A stretch of 19,930 nucleotides of DNA from Cloacimonetes bacterium UBA3900 (lineage in GTDB: Bacteria > Cloacimonadota > Cloacimonadia > Cloacimonadales > Cloacimonadaceae), in contig DGFM01000015.1 in NCBI GenBank assembly GCA_002391675.1, positions 42,871 through 62,800 of the forward strand. Reading direction: 5' to 3'. Positions within the stretch are counted from its first letter, which is position 1; every line of letters begins with the position of its first letter. The position numbers and the translations under genes were made by a program. Below, in pieces: positions 1 through 6,900 of this stretch. The notes under the pieces were generated by a model. It worked only from the letters and a program-made list of their open reading frames with translations, searched no databases and was not told the origin of the DNA.

Positions 1-146
1 AAAACCCAAGAGTTACGCAAGCGGGCGCCAGGGAAACCCGAGGGTGGGCGAGGCAGGGGCAAAAGTCAAATATTGACTCGAGCATCGGTTTCTTGCAAGG
101 AAATAAATACCCACCATAATAGTAGGCGTTCTATCCGAGATGAACA

Positions 147-162
147 GGTATTTTGAAATACC
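147..162. promoter_or_regulatory. Inverted repeat, operator-like
   Basis: GGTATTT and AAATACC are perfect 7-base arms separated by TG. The repeat ends two bases before the -35 hexamer of the promoter-like site at 165-193, where an activator or repressor could bind. No regulator gene is present in the window, so the role is inferred only from position and symmetry. Confidence 0.3.
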
Positions 163-164
163 AT

Positions 165-193
165 TTGACAGAAAAACAAGATTTCCTGATAAT
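165..193 (+). promoter_or_regulatory. Sigma70-type promoter candidate
   Basis: TTGACA (165-170) and GATAAT (188-193) are separated by exactly 17 bases, close to the housekeeping consensus. Transcription would start near 200 and run into the truncated ABC ATPase, for which no good start codon exists. The promoter may be left over from the intact gene or may serve a rearranged transcript. Confidence 0.45.
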
Positions 194-223
194 GCATCTG
201 GACTTGCAGTCGTAAACAGTTAA

Positions 224-499
224 CAGACCAAGTTAGGCGGCGACGGCATCACGCTCTCCACAGGCCAAAAGCAGCGCATCGCTTTGGCCCGTTGCATCCT
301 CAGAAATCCCAAGCTGTTGATCCTGGATGAGCCTGTATCCAACGTGGATCCACATAGCGAACAATTGATTTATCAGACAGTTAAGACTCTGGCGCCGGAT
401 CGGATTGTGGTCATCATCTCGCACAAGCAGGAGACGAGAGCGATCGCCGATGTGGTTTACCGGATCAAAGATGCAAAACTAAAGCTGTTAAATGAGTAA
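224..499 (+). pseudogene. ABC transporter ATPase, C-terminal fragment (5' half missing)
   Basis: The open frame runs from just after a TAA at 221-223. It encodes the second half of an ABC nucleotide-binding domain: a signature helix reading LSTGQ (254-268, the usual form being LSGGQ) followed by KQRIALAR, Walker B LLILDEP, a D-loop SNVD, and an H-loop ISHK about 25 residues further on. The Walker A and Q-loop half is absent, and family-like sequence begins only near 236-242 (Gly-Asp-Gly before the signature). There is no ATG; a TTG at 284 lies inside the signature helix and cannot give a working ATPase. The end is normal, with TAA at 497-499. I infer a remnant left by a deletion or rearrangement with a junction near 224-240. 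The signature-to-H-loop spacing suggests an exporter-type ABC protein, but the substrate cannot be told. Confidence 0.75.
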
Positions 500-514
500 A
501 AACAAGGAGTTACT

Positions 515-610
515 ATGGAACAAAAGAGAGAGTTTGCCGCTTTTCTCATTGACAGCTTTGCGCATCAAATTAGAATGACATTCAAACAGTTGGTGCTACT
601 AAATAGGTAA
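515..610 (+). other. 31-codon ORF, possible gene remnant
   Basis: An ATG at 515 sits 5 bases after a good Shine-Dalgarno site (AAGGAG, 504-509). The frame reads 31 residues, beginning MEQKREFAAF, before TAA at 608-610. It follows the ABC remnant by 15 bases, as an operon partner would. However, its second half contains the -35 and -10 of the riboswitch promoter (549-576) and the start of the aptamer. The likely reading is the N-terminal stub of a lost second gene, overprinted by regulatory DNA. I do not recognise the peptide. Confidence 0.3.
549..576 (+). promoter_or_regulatory. Promoter of the cobalamin-riboswitch transcript
   Basis: TTGACA (549-554) and TAGAAT (571-576) are 16 bases apart. 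The predicted start near 583 falls just before the first paired bases of the cobalamin aptamer (GGTG at 592-595). This is the expected position for a promoter serving a 5'-leader riboswitch. Confidence 0.65.
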
Positions 611-753
611 AAGGGAATCCCGTGAAAAGCGGGAGCGGTAACCGCCACTGTGAGCGACCATTACAAGGCCTGATCCTGTCACTGAGCTATTTCCAGCTTG
701 GGAAGGCAGGGTCGATGACAAGAGCCGTCGCAAGCCAGGAAACCTGCCACCGG
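588..753 (+). ncRNA. Cobalamin (B12) riboswitch aptamer
   Basis: The conserved blocks of the cobalamin riboswitch appear in order. They are AAAAGGGAA followed by a CCCGTGAAAAGCGGG stem-loop, then GCGG..CCGCCACTGTGAG, then GGGAAGGC, and finally the B12 box AGCCAGGAAACCTGCC at 733-748. GGTG at 592-595 can pair with CACC at 748-751 to close P1. The element lies between a sigma70 promoter (549-576) and the signal-peptide-bearing propeller gene at 839. Members of this class bind adenosylcobalamin or related corrinoids and usually switch B12 uptake or synthesis genes off when cobalamin is plentiful. The boundaries are approximate, and ligand selectivity cannot be read by eye. Confidence 0.93.
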
Positions 754-755
754 AA

Positions 756-792
756 GCTTTCAAATGCCATACGGTTTTATGTGGCTGAAAGC
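756..792 (+). promoter_or_regulatory. Expression-platform hairpin candidate
   Basis: GCTTTCA (756-762) pairs with TGAAAGC (786-792), and GCCA (766-769) pairs with TGGC (782-785) across a 3-base bulge, giving an 11-bp hairpin directly after the B12 aptamer. No T-run follows, so it is not an intrinsic terminator. Control is therefore more likely at translation. The ribosome site AAGGAG at 823-828 precedes the ATG at 839, but no clear anti-Shine-Dalgarno partner was found. Confidence 0.4.
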
Positions 793-838
793 AAAGTAGT
801 TCCCCTGATTAAAATACTATTCAAGGAGAACTTAAGTC

Positions 839-2077
839 ATGACAAACAAAAGACTTTTACTCACGTTGCTGAGCTTGTTTTTGATTTTCCAGCTCAGCGC
901 AGCCTACATTTATGTAGTGAATTCGGAATCACGCACGCTGTCGCGCATCGACACCGAAACAAACGAAGTGAACAACAACTTTGCCCAAATAGGGCTCACC
1001 GGCAACCTGATGGACCTCGATGACGACTATATCTGGGTGGTTTGCAGCGGAGACAACGCCGTTTTGGAGATAGACCGCCATACCGGCGCCCAAATCCGCT
1101 ATATGAACGTGGAAGCCTCGTCAAACCCTTACGACGTGCTCAAAGTGGACGACCATCTCTATGTGACCGGTCTTTTCACAAATAAGGTCTATAAGATCAG
1201 CTTGGCCAGCGGCAGTGTGGTAGCCTCTTTGGATGTAGGAGAAGCACCGCAGGGCTTGGCCACCTATGAAAACTACCTCTTCGTGACCAATACCGGCGGC
1301 TATCAAAACGACTTTGCCGGCTCCAGCCTCAGCGTGATCAACCTGAGCGACTTCAGCATCCACGCCACCATAGACCTGTGGACAAATCCCCAATTTGCGA
1401 TCGTGCATGGGGATAAGCTGCATATTTCCTGTACGGGAAACTGGGGTGACGTCCCCGGAAAAGTGCAGGTAGTCGATATCGCCAGCTTGCAGATCGAGGC
1501 CTCGGTAGACTTGGGCGGTCAACCGGGCGGTATCTGGATCGCTGATGATGAGAGAGCACTGGTCGGAAACGGCTTGGGACTGGGATTCTATATGTATATG
1601 GCCGATAGCTATCAGGTGATAAATGGCTCCGGCAACCTTCTGCAGCCGGGAGCCTACACCGTTGCGGGAAATAGCGAAGAGATCGCACTGCTCCTGCAGA
1701 ATTGGGGCAACAACTCCATCCTCTACCTGAGAAACTACGACCTCAGCCCCAAAGCGCAATACACCTTGGGCCTGGCCAGCTCAGACGTCAAATTCTACAT
1801 CAAGTCCACCAGTAATGACGACCTGGTGCTGCAGCCAAAGATGAATGTGTATCCCAATCCCGTCATGAAACATGGAATCCTGAACTTTGAAAGCGAGGCC
1901 AAAGCGCCCCTGAAGGTCAGCATCTACGACATCAAGGGTCGCAAAGTACTGGAAACCGAGAGCCTAAGCGGCAGTATTTCGCTGGATCTGACCGGCAAAG
2001 CCTTGAGCTCAGGTATGTATTTGTATAAAGTGCATCAAAGGGACAGGATCAAATCCGGTAAATTTATCGTCATGTAA
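839..2077 (+). CDS. Secreted YncE-type beta-propeller protein with T9SS sorting domain; candidate cobalamin-capture protein (BtuG-like)
   Basis: The 412-residue protein starts at ATG 839, 10 bases after AAGGAG. Residues 1-22 form a Sec signal peptide (basic start, long Leu-rich core, Ala-Ala near the cleavage site) with no lipobox cysteine. Residues 23 to about 320 show the repeating pattern of a YncE/NHL-like beta-propeller: short strands such as YIYVVN, YIWVV, HLYVTG and YLFVTN, each followed by a linker with VxxIDxxTG-like residues. Residues 333-412 are a type A T9SS C-terminal domain, with VYPNPV, then VSIYDIKGRKV, then LSSGMYLYKV, and a final basic KSGKFIVM. The gene lies alone behind a cobalamin riboswitch and before a structured terminator. 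Bacteroides BtuG proteins are surface beta-propellers in B12 uptake loci, so by fold and regulation I infer cobalamin binding outside the cell. The propeller and sorting domain are well supported; the B12 function is a hypothesis. It could instead be a generic YncE-like surface protein. Confidence 0.85.
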   Translation: MTNKRLLLTLLSLFLIFQLSAAYIYVVNSESRTLSRIDTETNEVNNNFAQIGLTGNLMDLDDDYIWVVCSGDNAVLEIDRHTGAQIRYMNVEASSNPYDVLKVDDHLYVTGLFTNKVYKISLASGSVVASLDVGEAPQGLATYENYLFVTNTGGYQNDFAGSSLSVINLSDFSIHATIDLWTNPQFAIVHGDKLHISCTGNWGDVPGKVQVVDIASLQIEASVDLGGQPGGIWIADDERALVGNGLGLGFYMYMADSYQVINGSGNLLQPGAYTVAGNSEEIALLLQNWGNNSILYLRNYDLSPKAQYTLGLASSDVKFYIKSTSNDDLVLQPKMNVYPNPVMKHGILNFESEAKAPLKVSIYDIKGRKVLETESLSGSISLDLTGKALSSGMYLYKVHQRDRIKSGKFIVM

Positions 2078-2091
2078 ACCTTTGTAAATAT

Positions 2092-2198
2092 GCGGGGAGA
2101 CAAGTGCTTCTAACAATAGGCACTTTTCATTACCTCTGAGTGAAGTCAAATCGCCGGAGGTTGCCTATACTCCTTTTGAAGGGTCTCCCCGCTTTTTT
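2092..2198 (+). terminator. Structured terminator or small structured RNA
   Basis: A perfect 10-bp stem, GCGGGGAGAC (2092-2101) with GTCTCCCCGC (2183-2192), is followed by six T's. It is the likely terminator of the propeller gene. It is unusual because about 80 nt lie inside the stem, with their own pairings: AAGTGC/GCACTT (2102-2107 with 2120-2125), ACCTC/GAGGT (2132-2136 with 2157-2161) and ATAGGCA/TGCCTAT (2116-2122 with 2162-2168). The first and third share bases 2120-2122 and cannot form together. See the findings. Confidence 0.65.
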
Positions 2199-2208
2199 CA
2201 TTATTTGG

Positions 2209-2236
2209 TTGACTTATTTTGCCATCTATATAATCT
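2209..2236 (+). promoter_or_regulatory. Promoter candidate for the deacetylase-methyltransferase gene
   Basis: TTGACT (2209-2214) is followed by TATATAATCT. Taking TATAAT (2229-2234) gives a short 14-base spacer; taking TAATCT (2231-2236) gives 16. Either places the start near 2241-2243, at the base of a leader hairpin. It lies directly after the upstream terminator, where a new promoter is expected. Confidence 0.5.
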
Positions 2237-2242
2237 TGGCTT

Positions 2243-2288
2243 AGACAGACTGGCGGCGTGCCATATGGCGGCAATGCCCTGTCTGTCT
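2243..2288 (+). promoter_or_regulatory. Leader hairpin at the 5' end of the mRNA
   Basis: AGACAGAC (2243-2250) pairs perfectly with GTCTGTCT (2281-2288), and GG/CC pairs continue inward past one mismatch. The loop carries a direct repeat of TGGCGGC (2251-2257 and 2266-2272) and the palindrome GCCATATGGC. The stem would form at the very start of the transcript, where it could stabilise the mRNA or be regulatory. No known riboswitch consensus was recognised. Confidence 0.4.
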
Positions 2289-2309
2289 TAACTTTATAAA
2301 CCGATCACC

Positions 2310-2316
2310 AAGGAGG
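2310..2316 (+). promoter_or_regulatory. Shine-Dalgarno site that fixes the start at 2326
   Basis: AAGGAGG lies 9 bases before ATG 2326. A TTG at 2317 is in frame but touches this site and would leave no spacing, so the ATG is the start. Confidence 0.8.
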
Positions 2317-2325
2317 TTGGGAACG

Positions 2326-3816
2326 ATGAAAGCACTATTTACTATTGATGTTGAGGATTATTTCCACACAGTGGAAGGCCCTAACGTGCCCACACGTGAG
2401 CAGTGGGATGATTTGGATCACCGAGTGGTGGAAAACACGCAGAAACTCCTGGATATTTTGGACGACTACGATGTGAAAGCCACGTTTTTCATCTTGGGTT
2501 ATGTGGCTCAACATCATCCCGAACTGGTCAAAGAAATTGACGCTCGGGGCCATGAAGTGGCTTCGCATGGGATGTATCACAAAAGTGTATCCGAGATGAC
2601 GCGTGAAGAGTTTGCCGAAGATGTGGCCGCCAGCAAAAAGATCCTGGAAGACATCTGCGGCAAGGAAGTTATCGGCTTTCGCAGCCCGGGCTTTTCCCAC
2701 TCTGAAGACATCAATTGGATGATGGATGTGCTTTATGATCAGGGGTTTAAATATGACTCCTCCGTCTTCCCCGGCCTCAGGTTTGAGAGTGGAGTCGAGA
2801 GCGATGAGCTCAATCCGCATTGGATCGAGACCACCAATGGCCGCATCTTTGAGATTCCCATCTCCGTCACGCCCGTGATGGGCAAGAATATCTGCTTCTT
2901 CGGCGGTGGCTACCTGCGGCTCTTCCCGCAAAAGCTGATCCTGAAGATGGTGGAGAGGCTGAAAAGCCAGCATCAAACGCCGCTTTTCTACATCCATCCC
3001 CGCGAGATAGACCCCAAGCATCCGCGCTTTAAGATGCAGCCGGTCAATTACTTCCGCTCCTACGTCAACCTGAATACCGTAGAGAGCAAGATCCGCGCCA
3101 TCCTCTCGCAAAACAGCTTTGTAACTTGCGGAGAATATATGCACTTATATGAGACCGACAAGGAACTGCTCTTTGCCGAAGACAAGACCGCCGGCTTCTT
3201 CGACGAATATGCCGCCGGCTTCGATTCCATCTACGGTTCCAAAAACAATGCCTTCTGGCGCATCATCAATAAACACTTCCGCAAAGCCATGCTCTATAGA
3301 TTTAGAGAAGTGGTAGACAGCTGCGAGGCAGGCGAAGATAAAACCGCTCTGGATGTGGGTTGCGGGCCTGGACAGTATATGGTGGCTCTGGCCAAAAAAG
3401 GCCTGGGGCACATACACGGCCTGGATTTTGCGCCACTGATGATAGACCTGGCCAAAGAAAACGTAGCCCGGGCGCAGGTGGAAGACAAGTGCAGCTTTGA
3501 GGTGGCAGATTTCTTGACCTATAAGGATGATAAAAAGTATAACTATGTGATTTGTATGGGCTTTATGGACTATATCAAGGAGCCTAATCTGGCGATCGCC
3601 AAGGCTCTGGACCTCGCCTCGGAAAAGGCGATGTTCAGCTTCCCCAAGGCTGGCGGCTTTCTGGCCTGGCAGAGAAAGCTGAGATATAAGTTCAAGTGTC
3701 CTCTATACTTATACAGCGATGCCCAAGTTCACAAACTCTTCGGTAACTACCCGGGTTGGAAATACCGGATCAAGAATTGTGACCGGGATTACTTCGTGAC
3801 CATGGAGCGGCTGTAA
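2326..3816 (+). CDS. Polysaccharide deacetylase (DUF3473 type) fused to a SAM-dependent methyltransferase
   Basis: The protein has 496 residues. The N-terminal half, about 1-275, is a NodB-fold deacetylase of the type found in exopolysaccharide clusters (XrtA/PEP-CTERM-associated family). It shows TIDVEDYFH (6-14) with acidic residues Asp8 and Asp11, the zinc motif SHxxxH (His81, His85), RSPGF at 119-123, and FYIHPREIDP at 221-230, which is typical of the C-terminal DUF3473 part. The second half, about 285-496, is a class I methyltransferase with motif I ALDVGCGPG (341-349), acidic GLDFAP (365-370) and a later ICMGFMDYI strand. There is no signal peptide or membrane segment, so it should act in the cytoplasm. 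Known relatives remove N-acetyl groups from polysaccharide precursors; coupling to a methyltransferase suggests two-step tailoring of one glycan or lipid-linked sugar, which is inference. No glycan cluster surrounds it. The start is set by AAGGAGG at 2310-2316. Confidence 0.85.
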   Translation: MKALFTIDVEDYFHTVEGPNVPTREQWDDLDHRVVENTQKLLDILDDYDVKATFFILGYVAQHHPELVKEIDARGHEVASHGMYHKSVSEMTREEFAEDVAASKKILEDICGKEVIGFRSPGFSHSEDINWMMDVLYDQGFKYDSSVFPGLRFESGVESDELNPHWIETTNGRIFEIPISVTPVMGKNICFFGGGYLRLFPQKLILKMVERLKSQHQTPLFYIHPREIDPKHPRFKMQPVNYFRSYVNLNTVESKIRAILSQNSFVTCGEYMHLYETDKELLFAEDKTAGFFDEYAAGFDSIYGSKNNAFWRIINKHFRKAMLYRFREVVDSCEAGEDKTALDVGCGPGQYMVALAKKGLGHIHGLDFAPLMIDLAKENVARAQVEDKCSFEVADFLTYKDDKKYNYVICMGFMDYIKEPNLAIAKALDLASEKAMFSFPKAGGFLAWQRKLRYKFKCPLYLYSDAQVHKLFGNYPGWKYRIKNCDRDYFVTMERL

Positions 3817-3852
3817 AGAGGCATCCTTATCCCTTCACAGACTTTTCTGTAA

Positions 3853-3895
3853 ACAGTGGAAGTTCAACTCACTGCGTGAGTTCGGGCTTCCCTGT
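3853..3895 (+). terminator. Hairpin after the deacetylase-methyltransferase gene
   Basis: Nested arms ACAG/CTGT, GGAAG/CTTCC and AACTCAC/GTGAGTT (loop TGC) give a 16-bp interrupted stem 37 bases after the stop codon. The following DNA is T-rich (TATTTCTCATTTTT) but has no clean T-run. It is a probable terminator. Confidence 0.55.
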
Positions 3896-3981
3896 GCTCA
3901 TATTTCTCATTTTTGTGGTTGACAGAATCCCCAATTCCGTGGGGGGTGGTTTAAATAATAAGCTAAACATCATGAGGTAAA

Positions 3982-6900
3982 ATGGCTCGACTCTTCAGTA
4001 AAGACTACCATGAGCGCTCGACGTCGTGGTATTTCAATCATGCGATCATCGCATTGGAAGCCGGAAACTTGGAGTTCTGGCACTCGGTGGATGAAAAGGG
4101 AAACTATCATATTCGCTTTTTCCCCGCTGAAGCTGTGCGTGGCCATTTTCCTGATCGTTTGGACGTGATCTTTGATCCCCAAAAAGAGCGCGTGCTGGAG
4201 CATGATTGCCCGGAATGCGGCGCTTCTGAAGATTGCCGTCACTACCTCTCCGTGCTGCGCTATGCCTACCAACACCTCAATACGGACGACTTTGACGTTC
4301 CCGCCGTGGAAACGCTTATCCGCCATGATCTTAGAGCCAGTGAAAACTGGAGCAGGCAGCTGCGGGAAGCCAAGCTGGACCTGGATGGTCTTTACGATCC
4401 CAAAGCAGACAAAGTGCGGCTCTACTACAACGATTTTAGCCTCCTCAATATCAACCAGCTCATCAATCAACTAAAGAAAGACCCGCAGAAGCCACACAAG
4501 GATATGGACTTATACGCCCAAAATCGGGATGCGCTCAGCCTGCCCAAGATCCAATTGCTCCTGTGGCTGAGCAGAAACAAAGCCGCACAGAGCACGGTAA
4601 ACAAGTTCTTCTCTGTGGATAAGGTCTTGCTGCCGCAGCTTTTGCAGTATATCGCCCCCTGTGAGGACTTTGTGCGTATCCGCGAAAGCGGCGACCTGCT
4701 GGTCTTCCACTCCAAGCCCTATCCCATGAGCTTGCGCATCGAAAGAGCAGGCAAAAGCAACTTTGCGGTCAGACCCGTAATCGTGGAAGAGCTTTCCACC
4801 TACGTGGTGGGCTTTCCGCTCTGGCTCTTCTTCCGCAATGAAGTCTACCGCGTGCATCTGCCCCTGGCGGACGACGTGATCGCCAAACTCATGCAGCACA
4901 ACCTGATAATCGCTCATAAGGATTTGGTCTACTACCGCACCGTGGTGCATCAAGAGCTGAAAAAACAGGGCATCTACCTGGATTTTGATCCGGATATCGA
5001 CCTGCCGCAAATCATAGACGACGATCCCAAGATCCGCCTGGAGCTCAAGCGCCTGGACGAAATGTACCTGATCGAAGGAAGGCTGAAATATCCCAGCGGA
5101 CACAGCATCCCGCTCTTTGTGACGAGGTTCAACTGCTCGCTGGTGCGTTGCGATTACGATCTGGATGGGCTGAGCGGCAATGCCTGGTTTTACCTGCCGC
5201 CGCGGGTATTTTCTGCAGTGGATAAGCTGCTGGAGCTCTTCCCCGATGCGGATCGAAACCGCGTGCAACAGTATTCACAGATCAGCTTCACCGGCGAGGA
5301 TGTGCTGGCCCGGCTGCGCGACCGCGTCTTTGCCATGGGAGATGAGGATTGGGAGCTGATCATCGCAGACGACCTGGGACATCTCTTTGTGCAAAAGGTA
5401 CCGCTGCAGGTGGTGATCGAAGCACGCCAGGGTGAACAGCAGGATTGGTTTAGCTACACCGTGAGCTATCACTATCAGGACCTTAGCTTTACGCATGAGG
5501 AGCTGAAGAAGTTTTTCAAGAGTGAAGAAGAGTTTTTGCACACCGAGGATGGGCGCCTGATCTTCATCAGCAATCCACAGGTTTATGAAGAGACGCAACG
5601 CCTGATCGAGCGCAGTGAAGCGCATAAGGACGGCGTCTATTCTGCGCGCTTGAACGAATTGCCCTACTATCAAAAGCTGATGCGACAAAACCCTGCTATC
5701 CGGCTCATGCAGGATGAGTGGCTCAATCAGCTCGCTATCGACCTGCAGAGGCGTCACTTGGGCCAACCCGCCGTCCTGCCGCCCAACCTGCAAAACATCC
5801 TGCGTGGCTATCAGAAAGCGGGTGTGGCCTGGCTGCAAATGCTCCAGCATTATGGGCTGAATGGCATCCTGGCAGACGAGATGGGCCTGGGTAAGACCAT
5901 CCAGGCGCTCAGCGTCTTGCAGGGCACTCCGGATGGCAGAATCTCGCTGCTCATCTGCCCCAAAACGCTGCTCTACAACTGGGTGGCAGAGATCGAGAAA
6001 TTCCACACCAACATCCCGCATCTGGTGGTCGAAGGCGACAAACTCACGCGTGAGGAACTGCTCAGCCAGCCAAACGTCAAGCTGCTGCTCATCTCTTATA
6101 GCCTGGTCTTGAACGACTTGGAGCTGCTCAAGGACTTCGATTTTTATTATATCGTTCTCGACGAAGCTCAAAACATCAAAAACACCTCCGCACAACGCAC
6201 AGCAGCCATCAAAAAGCTCAAGAGTGAAAACAGACTGGCGCTCTCCGGAACGCCGATGGAAAACAGGCTTACCGAGCTCTGGAGCCTCTTCGACTTCCTC
6301 ATGCCGGGTTACCTCAGGAGCCTGAAGAGCTTCAAAGATACCTATGAAAAGGCGGAGGATCAGGAGCTGGCGCAACAGCGTCTGCAGCGCATGGTGGCGC
6401 CCTTTATACTGCGCAGGATCAAGAAGGAAGTGTTGCTGGAGCTGCCGGATAAACAAGAACAGATCTCCTGGTGCAAACTGGGCACGGTGCAGGAAAAGGC
6501 CTATCTGCAGGTGTTGGAAAACGTGAAGAAGCAGCTCTTCCCCGCCGAAAGCAGCGGCGCCATCAGCTATATGCACATCCTTTCGGCGCTCACCAAGCTG
6601 CGCCAGATCTGCAACCATCCCCACCTCATCAATCCCGATATCAAGCCGGAACCCGCAGCCAGTTCCAAGCTGGAACAGCTCCTTCATCTGCTGGAGGAAT
6701 CCCTGGCGGGAGAGCATAAGGTGTTGGTATTCTCGCAGTTTGTGCAGATGCTCACCATCATCCGCCGCGCTATCGAAGATTGCGGCTGGGAATACTGTTA
6801 CCTGGATGGACGCACCAAAAACCGGATGCAGGTGGTCAATGAATTCGAGCACAATCCGGATAAACGCATCTTCCTGATCAGCCTCAAAGCGGGCGGCACA

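Larger units (their letters stand above)
1..223. other. Non-coding or decayed left edge, no recognisable gene
   Basis: No convincing gene is seen here. Two short frames are open from the left edge (frame 1 to about 154, frame 3 to about 116), but neither translation resembles a family I recognise, so a cut-off C-terminus cannot be excluded. The first 60 bases are G-rich. Two inverted repeats stand out: AGTCAA/TTGACT with a 3-base centre (64-78) and GGTATTT/AAATACC with a 2-base centre (147-162). The second lies just upstream of a promoter-like site at 165-193. Confidence 0.5.

Noticed and set aside
622..1023. 133-codon + strand ORF
   Set aside because: It runs through the cobalamin aptamer and overlaps the signal peptide and propeller in another frame, with no family-like residues.
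2092..2192. tRNA-like element, suggested by the GCGGGGA/TCCCCGC closing stem
   Set aside because: No T-loop, D-arm or anticodon arm could be placed; the inner helices do not fit a tRNA.
2317..2325. TTG start adding three residues to the deacetylase
   Set aside because: The TTG touches the AAGGAGG site; the ATG at 2326 has correct spacing.
3919..3960. Sigma70 promoter for the SNF2 gene
   Set aside because: TTGACA is perfect, but the nearest -10-like sequence (TTAAAT) is about 26 bases away, so no normal promoter can be claimed.
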